A stretch of 64,000 nucleotides of DNA from Reclinomonas americana ATCC 50394 (GCA_048213135.1 PS015009.1:62001-126000), one strand, 5' to 3'. Shown: positions 26,788 to 35,521, numbered from the stretch's first letter. Notes: generated by a model from the sequence alone, not told the origin. Numbers and translations are program-made.

Positions 26788-27620
26788 GCCACAAGCTGAC
26801 CCTCGGTTTTTCTCCCTGCCCCAACGATACATTTATTTTCGATGCCCTCGTAAACGGCAAAATAGATACGGAAGGACTTTCTTTCGAGGTAATGCTGGAA
26901 GATGTACAAACGCTTAACCAATGGGCTATAGATGGCCGGCTCGACATTACCAAACTGAGTTACGGCGTACTTCCTCTTGTACTTGAGGAATACTGCGTGC
27001 TCAACAGCGGCAGCGCCCTGGGCAGAGGTGTTGGCCCCCTGCTCATCAGCAAAGGTGGCAACACCCCTGAAGAAGAAGTGAACCGGTCGCTCATCGCCAT
27101 ACCCGGACAAAATACAACAGCACATTTACTTTTTTCACGTGCCTACCCCAACGCTGCCAATAAAATATTTCTCCGTTACGACGAGATCGAAGATTTTGTA
27201 CTTGCCGGAAAAGGCCTGGGCGTCATCATTCACGAAAACCGTTTTACCTATGCGCAAAAGGGTTTGCATAAGATCGTTGACCTGGGCGATTACTGGGAAA
27301 AAACAACAGGAAGCGCTATTCCATTGGGCGGTATCGTAACCCGGAAAAGATTTGATACGGAATTGCAGCGTAAAATCGACAGGCTGATCAAACAAAGCAT
27401 CAGCGTTTCCTTTGCAGGCTATCCCCACCTTACCGATTATATCCGCCTGCATGCGCAGGAGATGAGTGAAGATGTAATGCGCAGCCATATCGACCTGTAT
27501 GTAAATGATTATTCCATTGACCTGGGCCCTGAAGGCAAAGCCGCCATCAATACACTGCTGAAAGTTTATGAACAGGCAAATGGCGTTTCTTCAACAGCCG
27601 GGTGGTCGGTGGATGATTAA
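26784..27620 (+). CDS. mqnD: 1,4-dihydroxy-6-naphthoate synthase
   Basis: 278 residues, periplasmic-binding-protein-like fold but cytoplasmic. It converts cyclic dehypoxanthine futalosine to 1,4-dihydroxy-6-naphthoate for menaquinone. Visible: LGFSPCPNDTFIFDALVNG, LNQWAIDGRLDITKLSYG, GPLLISKG and IPGQNTTAHLLF. Coupled to mqnB; mqnA, mqnC and mqnE lie elsewhere. It converges with the photolyase gene, with repeats in between. Confidence 0.94.
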   Translation: MSHKLTLGFSPCPNDTFIFDALVNGKIDTEGLSFEVMLEDVQTLNQWAIDGRLDITKLSYGVLPLVLEEYCVLNSGSALGRGVGPLLISKGGNTPEEEVNRSLIAIPGQNTTAHLLFSRAYPNAANKIFLRYDEIEDFVLAGKGLGVIIHENRFTYAQKGLHKIVDLGDYWEKTTGSAIPLGGIVTRKRFDTELQRKIDRLIKQSISVSFAGYPHLTDYIRLHAQEMSEDVMRSHIDLYVNDYSIDLGPEGKAAINTLLKVYEQANGVSSTAGWSVDD

Positions 27621-27623
27621 GAG

Positions 27624-27660
27624 AAGATGCTGGATACCAGATACGAGATACAGGATAAAA
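27624..27660. repeat. GATACC-type short repeat
   Basis: Tandem units GGATACCAGATACGAGATAC between mqnD and the photolyase gene. Confidence 0.5.
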
Positions 27661-27679
27661 TCTCTTCCTGGTCAAAGAC

Positions 27680-27711
27680 ATTCGTAATTTGTAATTGGTA
27701 ATTAGTAATTT
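27680..27711. repeat. AATTCGT-type 7-bp tandem repeat
   Basis: TTCGTAATTTGTAATTGGTA and neighbouring units, reaching into the last codons of the photolyase gene. Confidence 0.6.
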
Positions 27712-29012
27712 CTCTTCAACGCTTTCCCATACACTTCCAAACACCTCTTCCTCGCTATTTCGTGTTCGACTACCGGTGATGGATACCCGAATTCATCCAG
27801 CTCCGGCACCCATTTTTTTATATACTTCAACTCGGGATCGAATTTTTTTGTCTGCAGGTAAGGATTGAATATCCTGAAATAAGGCGCAGCATCACAGCCA
27901 CTGCCTGCCGCCCATTGCCAACCGCCATTATTCGCAGCCAGGTCAAAATCGAGCAGCTTTTCAGCAAAGTAAGCCTCGCCCAGCCGCCAGTCGAGCAGCA
28001 GGTGCTTGGCCAGGAAAGACGCCACTATCATTCTTACACGATTGTGCATATAGCCGGTGGCGTTGAGTTCCCGCATACCGGCATCTACAATCGGGTAGCC
28101 CGTTTGCCCCTGGCACCATCTTTCAAATTCGCCGTCATCTCTCCGCCATTCAATACGGTCATACTCCGGCTTAAAAGCCTTGCCCTGCCCCACCTGCGGA
28201 AAATGCCACAATATCATCTGGTAAAATTCCCGCCAGATCAGTTCATTTAAATACACGGCGGATAAAGGCTGGGCATGCTTTGCCAGCTGGCGGATACTGA
28301 TAATACCAAAACGCAGGTGCACACCCAGCCGCGATGTCCCCTCTTTCGCGGGATAATCCCGGTGGTCACCATATTGTTTCAGCAACCCGTCTTCCGTTTC
28401 CGGCGGCGGAAAATTGTTGTCGGTTCTTTCAAACCCTATCGACTGCAGGGAAGGCAATTGTTGTTCTGCCTGTTTAAAAAAAGAAGCGACATATTTTTTA
28501 TTGGGGTAAGGGCGCAGGTGAAAATCCGTAAGCACCGATTTCCATTTGCGGCTGTATGGTGTGAACACGGTATAAGGTTTGCCATCATCTTTCAGCACCT
28601 CATCTTTTTCCAGCAATACCTGGTCTTTAAAAGAACGGAACATTATTTTTTCTGATGCCAGCCACTCCGCAACCGCGGCATCCCTTTCCCTGGCATAGGG
28701 TTCGTAATCATGGTTGGTAAAGACAGTGCCTATCTCATACTTTCCGGCCAGTTGCTGAAACGCCTCCCCGGGTGTAGTGTAAAAAACTTCAAGCGACGAA
28801 CCCAATCCAACCAGCTCCTTTTGCATATTCGTTAATGCCTCATGTATAAAACTCACCCGCCTGTCTTTTTTATCCGGCAGCAGGTCAAGGATATTTTTAT
28901 CAAAAATGAAGATGGGCACTACCGGCCGGTCAGACCGAAGCGCATGGTAAAGGCCGGCATTATCAAAAAGCCTGAGGTCACGCCTGAACCAGAAAATGTT
29001 TACAGGTTGCAT
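27702..29012 (-). CDS. phr: Deoxyribodipyrimidine photolyase (cryptochrome/photolyase family)
   Basis: 436 residues. It repairs UV-induced cyclobutane dimers using light, with FAD. The N-terminal antenna domain starts NIFWFRRDLRLFDN; the FAD domain shows SRLGVHLRFGIISIRQL, LNELIWREFYQMILWHFP, CQGQTGYPIVDAGMRELNATGYMHNRVRMI and AANNGGWQWAAGSGCDAAPYFRIFNP, all class I photolyase marks. Start chosen at the ATG at 29012; a longer frame would add 19 residues without similarity. It begins 19 bp after the aminotransferase gene. Confidence 0.94.
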   Translation of the reverse strand: MQPVNIFWFRRDLRLFDNAGLYHALRSDRPVVPIFIFDKNILDLLPDKKDRRVSFIHEALTNMQKELVGLGSSLEVFYTTPGEAFQQLAGKYEIGTVFTNHDYEPYARERDAAVAEWLASEKIMFRSFKDQVLLEKDEVLKDDGKPYTVFTPYSRKWKSVLTDFHLRPYPNKKYVASFFKQAEQQLPSLQSIGFERTDNNFPPPETEDGLLKQYGDHRDYPAKEGTSRLGVHLRFGIISIRQLAKHAQPLSAVYLNELIWREFYQMILWHFPQVGQGKAFKPEYDRIEWRRDDGEFERWCQGQTGYPIVDAGMRELNATGYMHNRVRMIVASFLAKHLLLDWRLGEAYFAEKLLDFDLAANNGGWQWAAGSGCDAAPYFRIFNPYLQTKKFDPELKYIKKWVPELDEFGYPSPVVEHEIARKRCLEVYGKALKRNY

Positions 29013-29031
29013 GTGCAAACTAACAACAGGT

Positions 29032-29871
29032 TTATGAAATGGTTGTAATAATGCGGTTGTAAATTTCAAGGGATAATTGATTCCCGTAGGTGTTATTGCC
29101 GGCGGATTTTACCCATCGCAACGGGTGAATGGAATTGGTAAGAAAAACCTCATCTGCATTCATAAGTTCGTCAACCGTTATTTCTTTTTCCTTAACGGTA
29201 TAGCCATTCGCTTCCAGCCCGGCTATCACCTGCCTGCGCATCACCCCGGCAATGCAGCCTTCCTGTAATGACGGTGTTGCAACCACGGCATCTTTCACCA
29301 GGAAAATATTGGCCACGGTGCTGTCACAAACGCGGCCGTAACTGTTCAGTACAATGGCGTCGTTCCATTTTTGCTTTTTGGCTTCCAGGGAAGCGATCAC
29401 GTAAGGCAGGAAGTTGCTGTGTTTGAGATTGGACAGCACGTCGCAGCTTTTTTGCACTTCACGGCAAATACCCACTTCCAGCCCGTTGCTGTTAAAGCCG
29501 CCATAACCCTGCGGCAGTCCCCAGGTTTGTATCAAATGGTTGGGGTAATGATTTTGCGGATCGTACAAACCGCCATCACCACGAAAGACTGAAAGCCTGA
29601 TCCTTGCCCCGGAAGTATGACCGTTCTTTTGCAGCAGCGTTTCTATATGCTGCAGGAAATATTCCGGCGTGATTTGTTTGGGAATGTCGAACCTGAGCAC
29701 AGACATACCTTTCCACAGGCGGGCAAAGTGTTCGTCGGCAAACTGTACTGTTCCGTTATGGTACCGGATGGTTTCAAAAAGTCCGTCGCCGTAACGAAGC
29801 CCCCGGTTGTGCGGGCCTGCAACAGCTTCGCTTTCCCTGAATAATTTTCCGTTGAAACTGTAATAGCTCAT
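29032..29871 (-). CDS. Class IV aminotransferase (4-amino-4-deoxychorismate lyase-like)
   Basis: 279 residues from the ATG at 29871 (MSYYSFNGKLF); the longer frame adds a stretch overlapping the terminator at 29922-29956. PLP fold type IV. Visible: GLRYGDGLFETIRY, LNSYGRVCDSTVANIFLVK and EKEITVDELMNADEVFLTNS. Members make p-aminobenzoate, branched-chain amino acids or D-amino acids. The short length and GDGLFETIR start fit PabC, which would supply folate alongside folE, but the substrate cannot be decided from sequence. Confidence 0.88.
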   Translation of the reverse strand: MSYYSFNGKLFRESEAVAGPHNRGLRYGDGLFETIRYHNGTVQFADEHFARLWKGMSVLRFDIPKQITPEYFLQHIETLLQKNGHTSGARIRLSVFRGDGGLYDPQNHYPNHLIQTWGLPQGYGGFNSNGLEVGICREVQKSCDVLSNLKHSNFLPYVIASLEAKKQKWNDAIVLNSYGRVCDSTVANIFLVKDAVVATPSLQEGCIAGVMRRQVIAGLEANGYTVKEKEITVDELMNADEVFLTNSIHPLRWVKSAGNNTYGNQLSLEIYNRIITTIS

Positions 29872-29921
29872 GCTGCAAATATGGTGTTTTTTGAATTGAC
29901 CGGAAACAACACCGGCCCATA

Positions 29922-29956
29922 AAAAGAGATCCCACCGCATGGGTGGGATCTCTTTT
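29922..29956. terminator. Bidirectional terminator after the response regulator at 29974
   Basis: AAAAGAGATCCCACC pairs perfectly (15 bp) with GGTGGGATCTCTTTT around a 5-base loop. Confidence 0.88.
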
Positions 29957-29973
29957 CAAATTCATATAGGGGG

Positions 29974-30660
29974 TTACAGTTCTTCGTTGAGGATGTTGTG
30001 TTTCACCGCGTACATAATAAGCCCGGCTGTGCTTTTGGCGCCCGTCTTTACTTTCAGCTTATCGCGTATGGCTTCCACCGTACGGGGGCTCAGGTCTACC
30101 AGGTCGGCAATCTCCTTGGTGCTTTTTTCTTCGCACATCAGTTTCAGTATAAGCGTTTCCTTTTCGTTGAGGTGCGCTTCCTGCTGCATCAGTTTTTGCG
30201 GTGTTACCACATTGCGTTGCTTCAGGTTGGTGAGCAGGGCTTTGTTGGTAAGCGAGTTGAAATAATATTCCTGTTCGAAGCAGGTCTTGATGGCTTCGTA
30301 AATGATCTCGCTGTCGCTTGTTTTGGTAAGATAGCTGTTGGCGCCCAGTTCCATCAGTTTGGTGATCATACTGTGATCGTCAACCATGGTCAGCATGATC
30401 ACTTTGGCATCGGGGCAAATCTTTTTGATCTCGGGGAGGGTGGTGATGCCATCCATAATCGGCATCTGTATATCCAGCAGGATCACGTCCGGCGGGATCA
30501 TTTTGATCATGTTCAGCAGGTGCATTCCGTTATCGGCTTCCGCCACCACTTTTACATCCTTTTTTGCGCTCAGGGCAGTTTTAACTCCCGCCCGGTATAG
30601 TACATGGTCATCAGCAATAATCACCTTTATCGGTTCTTTCATGTCAGCGTCTGGCATCAT
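29974..30660 (-). CDS. NarL/LuxR-type response regulator 1
   Basis: 228 residues (possibly starting at M7, 30642). Receiver domain with the acidic pocket IIADDH, phospho-acceptor D63 in VILLDIQMP, LTMVDD and the conserved lysine in SYLTKTSD; C-terminal GerE/LuxR helix-turn-helix (LNEKETLILKLMCEEKSTKEIADL, SPRTVEAIRDKL). It lacks an adjacent kinase gene and is one of four such regulators in 8 kb. It is closest to the regulator at 34265-34930 (both have the LTKT and YFN segments), which suggests duplication. Confidence 0.93.
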   Translation of the reverse strand: MMPDADMKEPIKVIIADDHVLYRAGVKTALSAKKDVKVVAEADNGMHLLNMIKMIPPDVILLDIQMPIMDGITTLPEIKKICPDAKVIMLTMVDDHSMITKLMELGANSYLTKTSDSEIIYEAIKTCFEQEYYFNSLTNKALLTNLKQRNVVTPQKLMQQEAHLNEKETLILKLMCEEKSTKEIADLVDLSPRTVEAIRDKLKVKTGAKSTAGLIMYAVKHNILNEEL

Positions 30661-30950
30661 AATGGGTCATTTTGGGGTATTACAGGATTAGTTTAACCCT
30701 ATAATAACGACAAGTGCAAGTTCAAATTATCCGGAAATATAAATACGAGTGTAATTACCCTATGTTACGGATGGGGATTTTACGATTAAGTCTGCGGATA
30801 GCCCCCGAATTGACCCAATCAGCACCTTATCAGCTACTTATAAAAATAAAAAAAATTGAAGAACAGCGATTTATGAAAAACCGGGAATAAAATACCGGCT
30901 GAGCGGGCAGCATAAAGAAAGCTTTCCCTCATTCCCCTGGCAAAGTCATT

Positions 30951-30990
30951 GCCATCCCGGGCAGACACCGGGCCGGGTGATGGTCTTTTT
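30951..30990 (+). terminator. Possible plus-strand terminator without an upstream gene
   Basis: GCCATCCCGG pairs with CCGGGTGATGG (2-base bulge) and is followed by TCTTTTT. No plus-strand gene lies upstream, so it may end an unannotated transcript or be chance. Confidence 0.35.
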
Positions 30991-31004
30991 ATCGGGCAGA
31001 GGTA

Positions 31005-31014
31005 GTAAAACTAC
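31005..31014 (+). promoter_or_regulatory. GTAAAACTAC motif, copy 1
   Basis: Ten-base motif that recurs exactly at 35067-35076 and 35532-35541, all beside LuxR-type regulator genes. Possible operator half-sites; no consensus from the literature matches it exactly. Confidence 0.3.
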
Positions 31015-31040
31015 ACAGGAATTACCCCGTCGCGGGCAGA

Positions 31041-33407
31041 TTACTCAATAATCCTCTCTATATGTATCAGCCTGCCCAGGGCATCTATCCCTTCAATGGT
31101 CAGGAGAAGACGGCCGGATATATCATTATTGTAATACTCGATCTTCAGTTTCCGGTTTTCTTTGTCGGCAACCAGGTAGGGGTTCCAGTACAGGGTGGTG
31201 CGGGTGTCGGGCTGGGCGGCTGTCCGTTTATCACTGTAATCCGGGTTGAAGAACTCCTTAGGCAAATCATACCCCCTTACCATGGCCGAGCGCATGCTGC
31301 CGGGAGCGGTGGAAGGTTCGTCGCCCTTTTTTGTATAAATATATATGACACCGTTTCCTGTAGCGAAAGAGGAACCGGCCACAATACCCGGGATGTACTT
31401 TACATAAGCCACCGACGAAAGCTGGATGGTTTCCACCATTTCGCCGGGTATTACGGATTCGTTCAAAAAGACCATCACAGGATCACAGGTATATTTACCG
31501 ATCATAGGACAGGGATACAGCATGCGGCTGCCGTACGCACCCGCATAGCCCAGCCCCGGAAACCTGTTCCTGAGGTAACTGAACAGGTCAGGCATTACTT
31601 CAGCATAGGGATCGTCCAGCACATTCAACTGGTATCCCCTGGCAATACCGCTGAAAGTACCACTGGTATATTTATTCTCCAGCTCCAGGGTCCGTTTCGT
31701 AATGGGGTTCATATACTTACCCTTTACCACCACTTCCCGTATGGTTTGCACATCATTGAATTGGCGATGGCGGTTGTAAAAACTGTCGATATAATATCGT
31801 TGTGATACAGGCCGTTCCCACTGCTGCACTGTTGTTTGCACCAGCGGCGGTAATGATGCCGGTACCTGTACGCCTTCATTTCTTTTTACTTCAAGCAGGT
31901 CGGCAAGCCGTTCATCTTTGGACAGGCGGAAATACACTTTAGCAGAATCATAAAAAACAAGGCCGTTCTTTTCAAAACGTGTTTGCCCGATGGGGTCCAG
32001 TATAAAGAACTGGTTACCCGCCACTTTATCTTTTATGATCATCTTCAGGCTTTCCTTTTTATTAAAGCCATGCTCTCCTTCCTTATAGTCTACTTTCAGT
32101 GAGAGGTAGTTGTCGGCCGCAAGGATCTCCTCCCCTGTCTTTTTTACGGGCAGACTGTAACGCCGCCAGCCATGTGTCATTAATATCAGATCTGCCAGTT
32201 CCTCATTCCTGCCACGCTGCAGTTCTCTGAGTACAGTTTCGGGTAATGCCTTTACCTGTTCGGCAAACCATAGATTTTCCCTGATGGCGGGCTGGCTTTT
32301 ATCCCGGTCATAAAAGTTGATATCCGCAATGGATGCCGACATATTGGCAAAAACGGTATCGGGCATCAATACCTCTATAGTATTCTTTGCCCTTGAAGCG
32401 GTTGTCCGCCCTTCGCCATTTATTGCCGGTATATTTTCTTTCCGTGGTGGTACTAAAATAACCCGTTCCTGCAAGGGGTTCCACTTTTCCCCGAAAAGGG
32501 TAAGTTGTACGATGCCGGCCGGCAATGAATCACGGGGTATACTTCCTACCCAGTCCATACGGTCACCTACCGAGAGGCTGGCCCGGTAGAGTTCTTCATT
32601 GTCCATGCGGGCCATCAGGTGAAGGGTTTTGAAATTATCCGCCCCGGTATTTTTGGTAATGTGATAATACAATCCTGTTTGGTTCAGCTCCGCATGCAAC
32701 GCGATACCGTAAGGCTGCACTTCTGGCAATGGGGTTTTCTGCGGCAGGCCACCCGTTGTTTTCCAGCGTGCGGTATAGCTGGTATGCCCCGGTGTCACCT
32801 GCAACCTGCCCATACCCATGGCAGTGGTGTGAAAGGAATCCGTTACCGATCCTGTCCGGTCATCTTCGAGCACACCGCTTATTTCCGCCGGGGTGCCATT
32901 GGCATACCATGCTTTAAAAGCCAGGTAATTGTTGATGCCCGCGATCCAGTTACCGCCTTCGGGAAAGAATTGCAGGTATACGGTATTGGCCGCCATGCCG
33001 CCGGTATTTGCCGGATCGGCCTGCCCTTTCCGGTAAACAGTCAGTATTTTTTCCCACTGGTTGACGCTGTCGGCCGCCAGTATGTTCCTGGTAAACCCCC
33101 TGAACCTGATCTGCCTGGCGGTAATGGTATCGGCGATAAGGAAATCACCATTGCAGGTACCGCCGGATACGGGATAGGTCTTTTGCTCCAGCAGCCTGCC
33201 TTCCTCATCATAAATGGCCGCGTAAAAATTGGTGCTCAGGGAAGAAAGCGCTCCTCCATTATACAGGTAGGCCTTGAACCAGATGGTTTCGCCGGGAAGG
33301 TAAATGTCTTTATCAAAATGGATATGCAACCGTTCCACCGGTTGCGCAAACGAACCCGTTGCTGAAAGCAGGAGTAAACATAACAGGTAAAGGCCTGGTC
33401 TCATCAT
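31041..33407 (-). CDS. Exported TonB-plug domain protein with MG2-like N-terminus
   Basis: 788 residues from the ATG at 33407, which opens a signal peptide (RPGLYLLCLLLLSATGSFAQ); the longer frame to 33887 has no sense. After the signal comes an MG2/alpha-2-macroglobulin-like beta domain (HIHFDKDIYLPGETIWFKAY) and further beta domains. Near residues 640-740 lies a TonB-receptor plug-like segment (LFSYLRNRFPGLGYAG, VFLNESVIPGEMVETIQLSSV, GVIYIYTKKG). There is no outer-membrane barrel. Such proteins are frequent in Bacteroidota; their role is unknown. It is divergent from response regulator 2. Confidence 0.85.
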   Translation of the reverse strand: MMRPGLYLLCLLLLSATGSFAQPVERLHIHFDKDIYLPGETIWFKAYLYNGGALSSLSTNFYAAIYDEEGRLLEQKTYPVSGGTCNGDFLIADTITARQIRFRGFTRNILAADSVNQWEKILTVYRKGQADPANTGGMAANTVYLQFFPEGGNWIAGINNYLAFKAWYANGTPAEISGVLEDDRTGSVTDSFHTTAMGMGRLQVTPGHTSYTARWKTTGGLPQKTPLPEVQPYGIALHAELNQTGLYYHITKNTGADNFKTLHLMARMDNEELYRASLSVGDRMDWVGSIPRDSLPAGIVQLTLFGEKWNPLQERVILVPPRKENIPAINGEGRTTASRAKNTIEVLMPDTVFANMSASIADINFYDRDKSQPAIRENLWFAEQVKALPETVLRELQRGRNEELADLILMTHGWRRYSLPVKKTGEEILAADNYLSLKVDYKEGEHGFNKKESLKMIIKDKVAGNQFFILDPIGQTRFEKNGLVFYDSAKVYFRLSKDERLADLLEVKRNEGVQVPASLPPLVQTTVQQWERPVSQRYYIDSFYNRHRQFNDVQTIREVVVKGKYMNPITKRTLELENKYTSGTFSGIARGYQLNVLDDPYAEVMPDLFSYLRNRFPGLGYAGAYGSRMLYPCPMIGKYTCDPVMVFLNESVIPGEMVETIQLSSVAYVKYIPGIVAGSSFATGNGVIYIYTKKGDEPSTAPGSMRSAMVRGYDLPKEFFNPDYSDKRTAAQPDTRTTLYWNPYLVADKENRKLKIEYYNNDISGRLLLTIEGIDALGRLIHIERIIE

Positions 33408-33609
33408 TTTGTACAGGGTTGTCTGTTTATGACAGCAATTATTACCCGGAAGTTGCAGGAACATTGTTTTTAATGATCCGCTTACCCCGGGAATACAAAT
33501 TTCATGAACGTTTCGCAGTAATCTGGAAGAAAAAAAACTTTTGTTCCGGGTATTTTCCGAATATGACCGTGTACCGGTATGGTTTATTGTTGCAGTAAAT
33601 ACGCTGTTT

Positions 33610-34263
33610 ATGAAAAGATACAATATTGTTGTAGCGGATGACCATATTGTTCTCCGCGATGCTTTGTGCAGCCTGGTGAATTCATTCGACGACTTCCGGG
33701 TGTCGGATGCCGCCGGCAACGGCCGGGAACTGATCCGTATTATTGAGATGGGGCCGGTGCCTGATATTATCCTGCTTGACCTGAACATGCCGCAGATGGA
33801 CGGATACGCCGTGGTGGAGTGGCTGCACCGGCACCGACCGCTGGTAAAGGTACTGGTGCTGACGATGTACGATTCGGAGATCGCCATGATTCGCCTGCTG
33901 AAACTGGGCGTAAAGGGTTTCCTGAAAAAGGATGTGCATCCTGCGGAGCTGAAAACCGCCCTGCTCTGTATCGCCGAAAACGGCTGCTACTATTCGCACA
34001 GTACCACCGGGCGGCTGGCAGCCTTCTTCCAGCGGGTGGAAGATATGCAGTTGTCTTTTCACAAAGCCCTGCTCTCGGATGCGGAACTGCGTTTCCTGAG
34101 GCTGGCGAGTACCGAACTTACGTATAAGGAGATTGCCCATGCCATGGGTACCACACCCCGTACCATTGACGGGTACCGGGATGACCTTTTTGAGAAACTG
34201 AATGTAAAAAGCCGCGTGGGTCTGGCTATTTATGCGGTAAAGAACGGGATTTCCACCTTCTGA
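33610..34263 (+). CDS. NarL/LuxR-type response regulator 2
   Basis: 217 residues from the ATG at 33610, immediately before the receiver core (NIVVADDH); the frame extends upstream to 33541 but without receiver similarity. Phospho-acceptor D57 in IILLDLNMP, LTMYDSE, conserved lysine in GFLKKDVHP; HTH at the C-terminus (YKEIAHAMGTTPRTIDGYRDDL). It converges tail to tail with response regulator 3, with one base between the stop codons. Its divergent neighbour is the TonB-plug gene. Confidence 0.92.
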   Translation: MKRYNIVVADDHIVLRDALCSLVNSFDDFRVSDAAGNGRELIRIIEMGPVPDIILLDLNMPQMDGYAVVEWLHRHRPLVKVLVLTMYDSEIAMIRLLKLGVKGFLKKDVHPAELKTALLCIAENGCYYSHSTTGRLAAFFQRVEDMQLSFHKALLSDAELRFLRLASTELTYKEIAHAMGTTPRTIDGYRDDLFEKLNVKSRVGLAIYAVKNGISTF

Positions 34264-34264
34264 C

Positions 34265-34930
34265 CTACTCAATCAGTTTGTTGCGCATCCCGTACATGAT
34301 AAGGCCCCCGATGGTTTTGGCATCCACCTTGGTCTTCATATTCTGGCGAATGGTCTCGATCGTACGCGGACTCAGGAAGATGATCTTGGATATTTCCTCC
34401 GTGGTTTTGTCCTCGGCCAGGAGGCGGAGTATTTTCAGTTCTTTTTCGTTGAAACTCACCGGGGTATTGGTACCATAATGCTGTCGGACATTCTTTTTCT
34501 GCATCAGTTTGCCCATTACCGCCTTGTTTACCAGTTCATTAAAGTAAAAATCATCATTCATGCAGGTGAGTATGGCTTCGTAGATCTCTTCGGGGTCGGT
34601 GGTTTTGGTGAGGTAGGCATTGGCGCCCATTTCCATCATTTTGCTGATCATTTGCTGGTCGTCGTACATGGTAAGGACAATGATCTTGATGTCTTCGTAT
34701 TCTTTCCGGATGAGCTGGATGGCGTTGATCCCGTCTATTTCTGGCATCCGGATGTCCATCAGCAGTACTTCGGGCTTTTTAATGGCGATCTTGTGCATCA
34801 TGTCCTTGCCATCTTCGGCCTCCCACAGCATTTTCAGGTTGTCTTTGTTGGCGAGGGCCATTTTGATGCCATCCCGGAAGATTTTATGGTCATCGGCAAT
34901 GGCGATCTTGATAACGTGGTTATTACTCAT
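34265..34930 (-). CDS. NarL/LuxR-type response regulator 3
   Basis: 221 residues. Receiver with IAIADDH, D59 in EVLLMDIRMP, LTMYDDQ, and lysine in AYLTKTTDP; HTH in EKELKILRLLAEDKTTEEIS and SPRTIETIRQNMKTK. Very similar in architecture to regulator 1. Its 5' side faces the 0.9-kb regulatory region. Confidence 0.93.
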   Translation of the reverse strand: MSNNHVIKIAIADDHKIFRDGIKMALANKDNLKMLWEAEDGKDMMHKIAIKKPEVLLMDIRMPEIDGINAIQLIRKEYEDIKIIVLTMYDDQQMISKMMEMGANAYLTKTTDPEEIYEAILTCMNDDFYFNELVNKAVMGKLMQKKNVRQHYGTNTPVSFNEKELKILRLLAEDKTTEEISKIIFLSPRTIETIRQNMKTKVDAKTIGGLIMYGMRNKLIE

Positions 34931-35024
34931 AGCGGTTTGATAATGGGTTAGTATAAAACTGGTTCTAAGTTACAATATTCAACATAAAAACACCCCTAAG
35001 GTTGTTCATATGCTGTGGATTTTT

Positions 35025-35034
35025 ATGGGTCATT
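35025..35034 (+). promoter_or_regulatory. ATGGGTCATT motif shared with 30662-30671
   Basis: Ten-base match to the sequence just upstream of response regulator 1; here it lies about 95 bases upstream of response regulator 3. Confidence 0.25.
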
Positions 35035-35063
35035 CTACAGCAAAAACAAGGCCGGGAAATCAC

Positions 35064-35103
35064 TACGTAAAACTACTAGTTAAAATACTCGTTGTTTTAC
35101 GTA
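35064..35103. repeat. Inverted repeat TACGTAAAAC / GTTTTACGTA
   Basis: Perfect 10-bp arms with a 20-base spacer. The left arm overlaps the second GTAAAACTAC motif (35067-35076). Spacing of arm centres is 30 bases, near three helical turns, so it could bind a dimer or a pair of dimers. Confidence 0.5.
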
Positions 35104-35191
35104 CACACCCCGCATTACTACTCGATCGGGGGTAAATTCGGAAACCCCGAAAAAGGGAGTTTATGCGCTTGTGCAAGCCTGGTATCCTTTC

Positions 35192-35199
35192 TATTTTTG
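35192..35199 (+). promoter_or_regulatory. Promoter -7 element (TATTTTTG), with CTTG near -33
   Basis: Exact TAnnTTTG match; CTTG at 35168-35171 is one base from the TTTG -33 box with a 20-base spacer. It lies 32 bases before the 51-codon frame. Confidence 0.5.
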
Positions 35200-35231
35200 T
35201 ACCAGTTGATTGACATTGGTTCACATAATTA

Positions 35232-35387
35232 ATGTTCTATCCAAAAAAATCCAATAAACCTAAGAGTTTCCAATTATCCAACGAAGAACCTGTTTGTGCT
35301 TGTGTTGCCATTGTCAATCAACTCTTTTTGAATTTGCCCGACTTTAAATCCAATATCCCGTACACTGATCAACCGGCACAGGAATAG
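35232..35387 (+). CDS. Candidate 51-residue small protein
   Basis: ATG to TAG frame with a promoter-like element just upstream. The peptide has a basic Lys-rich first third (YPKKSNKPKS), then EEPVCACVAIVNQLFLNLP with two cysteines, and an acidic, Pro-containing tail. No signal peptide, no glycine leader site, and no peptide-modifying enzyme nearby. I recognise no family. It may be a real small protein or a chance frame in a regulatory region. Confidence 0.3.
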   Translation: MFYPKKSNKPKSFQLSNEEPVCACVAIVNQLFLNLPDFKSNIPYTDQPAQE

Positions 35388-35469
35388 CCCTGTTCAGCAG
35401 CAGAAATGCCAGCTAACCGACAACCACCCGCGACCGGACTTACCACTTTAGGTAAGAAAAAGACTGGAA

Positions 35470-35483
35470 TAGTAGATTTACTA
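35470..35483. promoter_or_regulatory. Palindrome TAGTAGATTTACTA (operator candidate 1)
   Basis: Differs by one base from the perfect palindrome at 35508-35521; centres are 38 bases apart. It lies about 330 bases upstream of the promoter at 35797. Confidence 0.45.
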
Positions 35484-35507
35484 ACGTAAACTCACGAGGT
35501 TTATTGA

Positions 35508-35521
35508 TAGTAAATTTACTA
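35508..35521. promoter_or_regulatory. Perfect palindrome TAGTAAATTTACTA (operator candidate 2)
   Basis: Fully self-complementary 14-mer. Together with the copy at 35470-35483 it looks like a repeated binding site for a dimeric regulator. Confidence 0.5.

Larger units (their letters stand above)
30661..31040. other. 380-bp gene-free region between response regulator 1 and the TonB-plug gene
   Basis: It holds the 5' region of the regulator, including an ATGGGTCATT motif (30662-30671) also found at 35025-35034, a possible plus-strand terminator (30951-30990), and one GTAAAACTAC motif (31005-31014). I find no coding frame and no recognised RNA family; a small non-coding RNA on the plus strand is possible. 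Confidence 0.5.

Noticed and set aside
33408-33887. Upstream extension of the TonB-plug protein by 160 residues
   Set aside because: It is Ser/Thr/Arg-rich, overlaps the divergent response regulator gene and would hide a clear signal peptide that starts at 33407.
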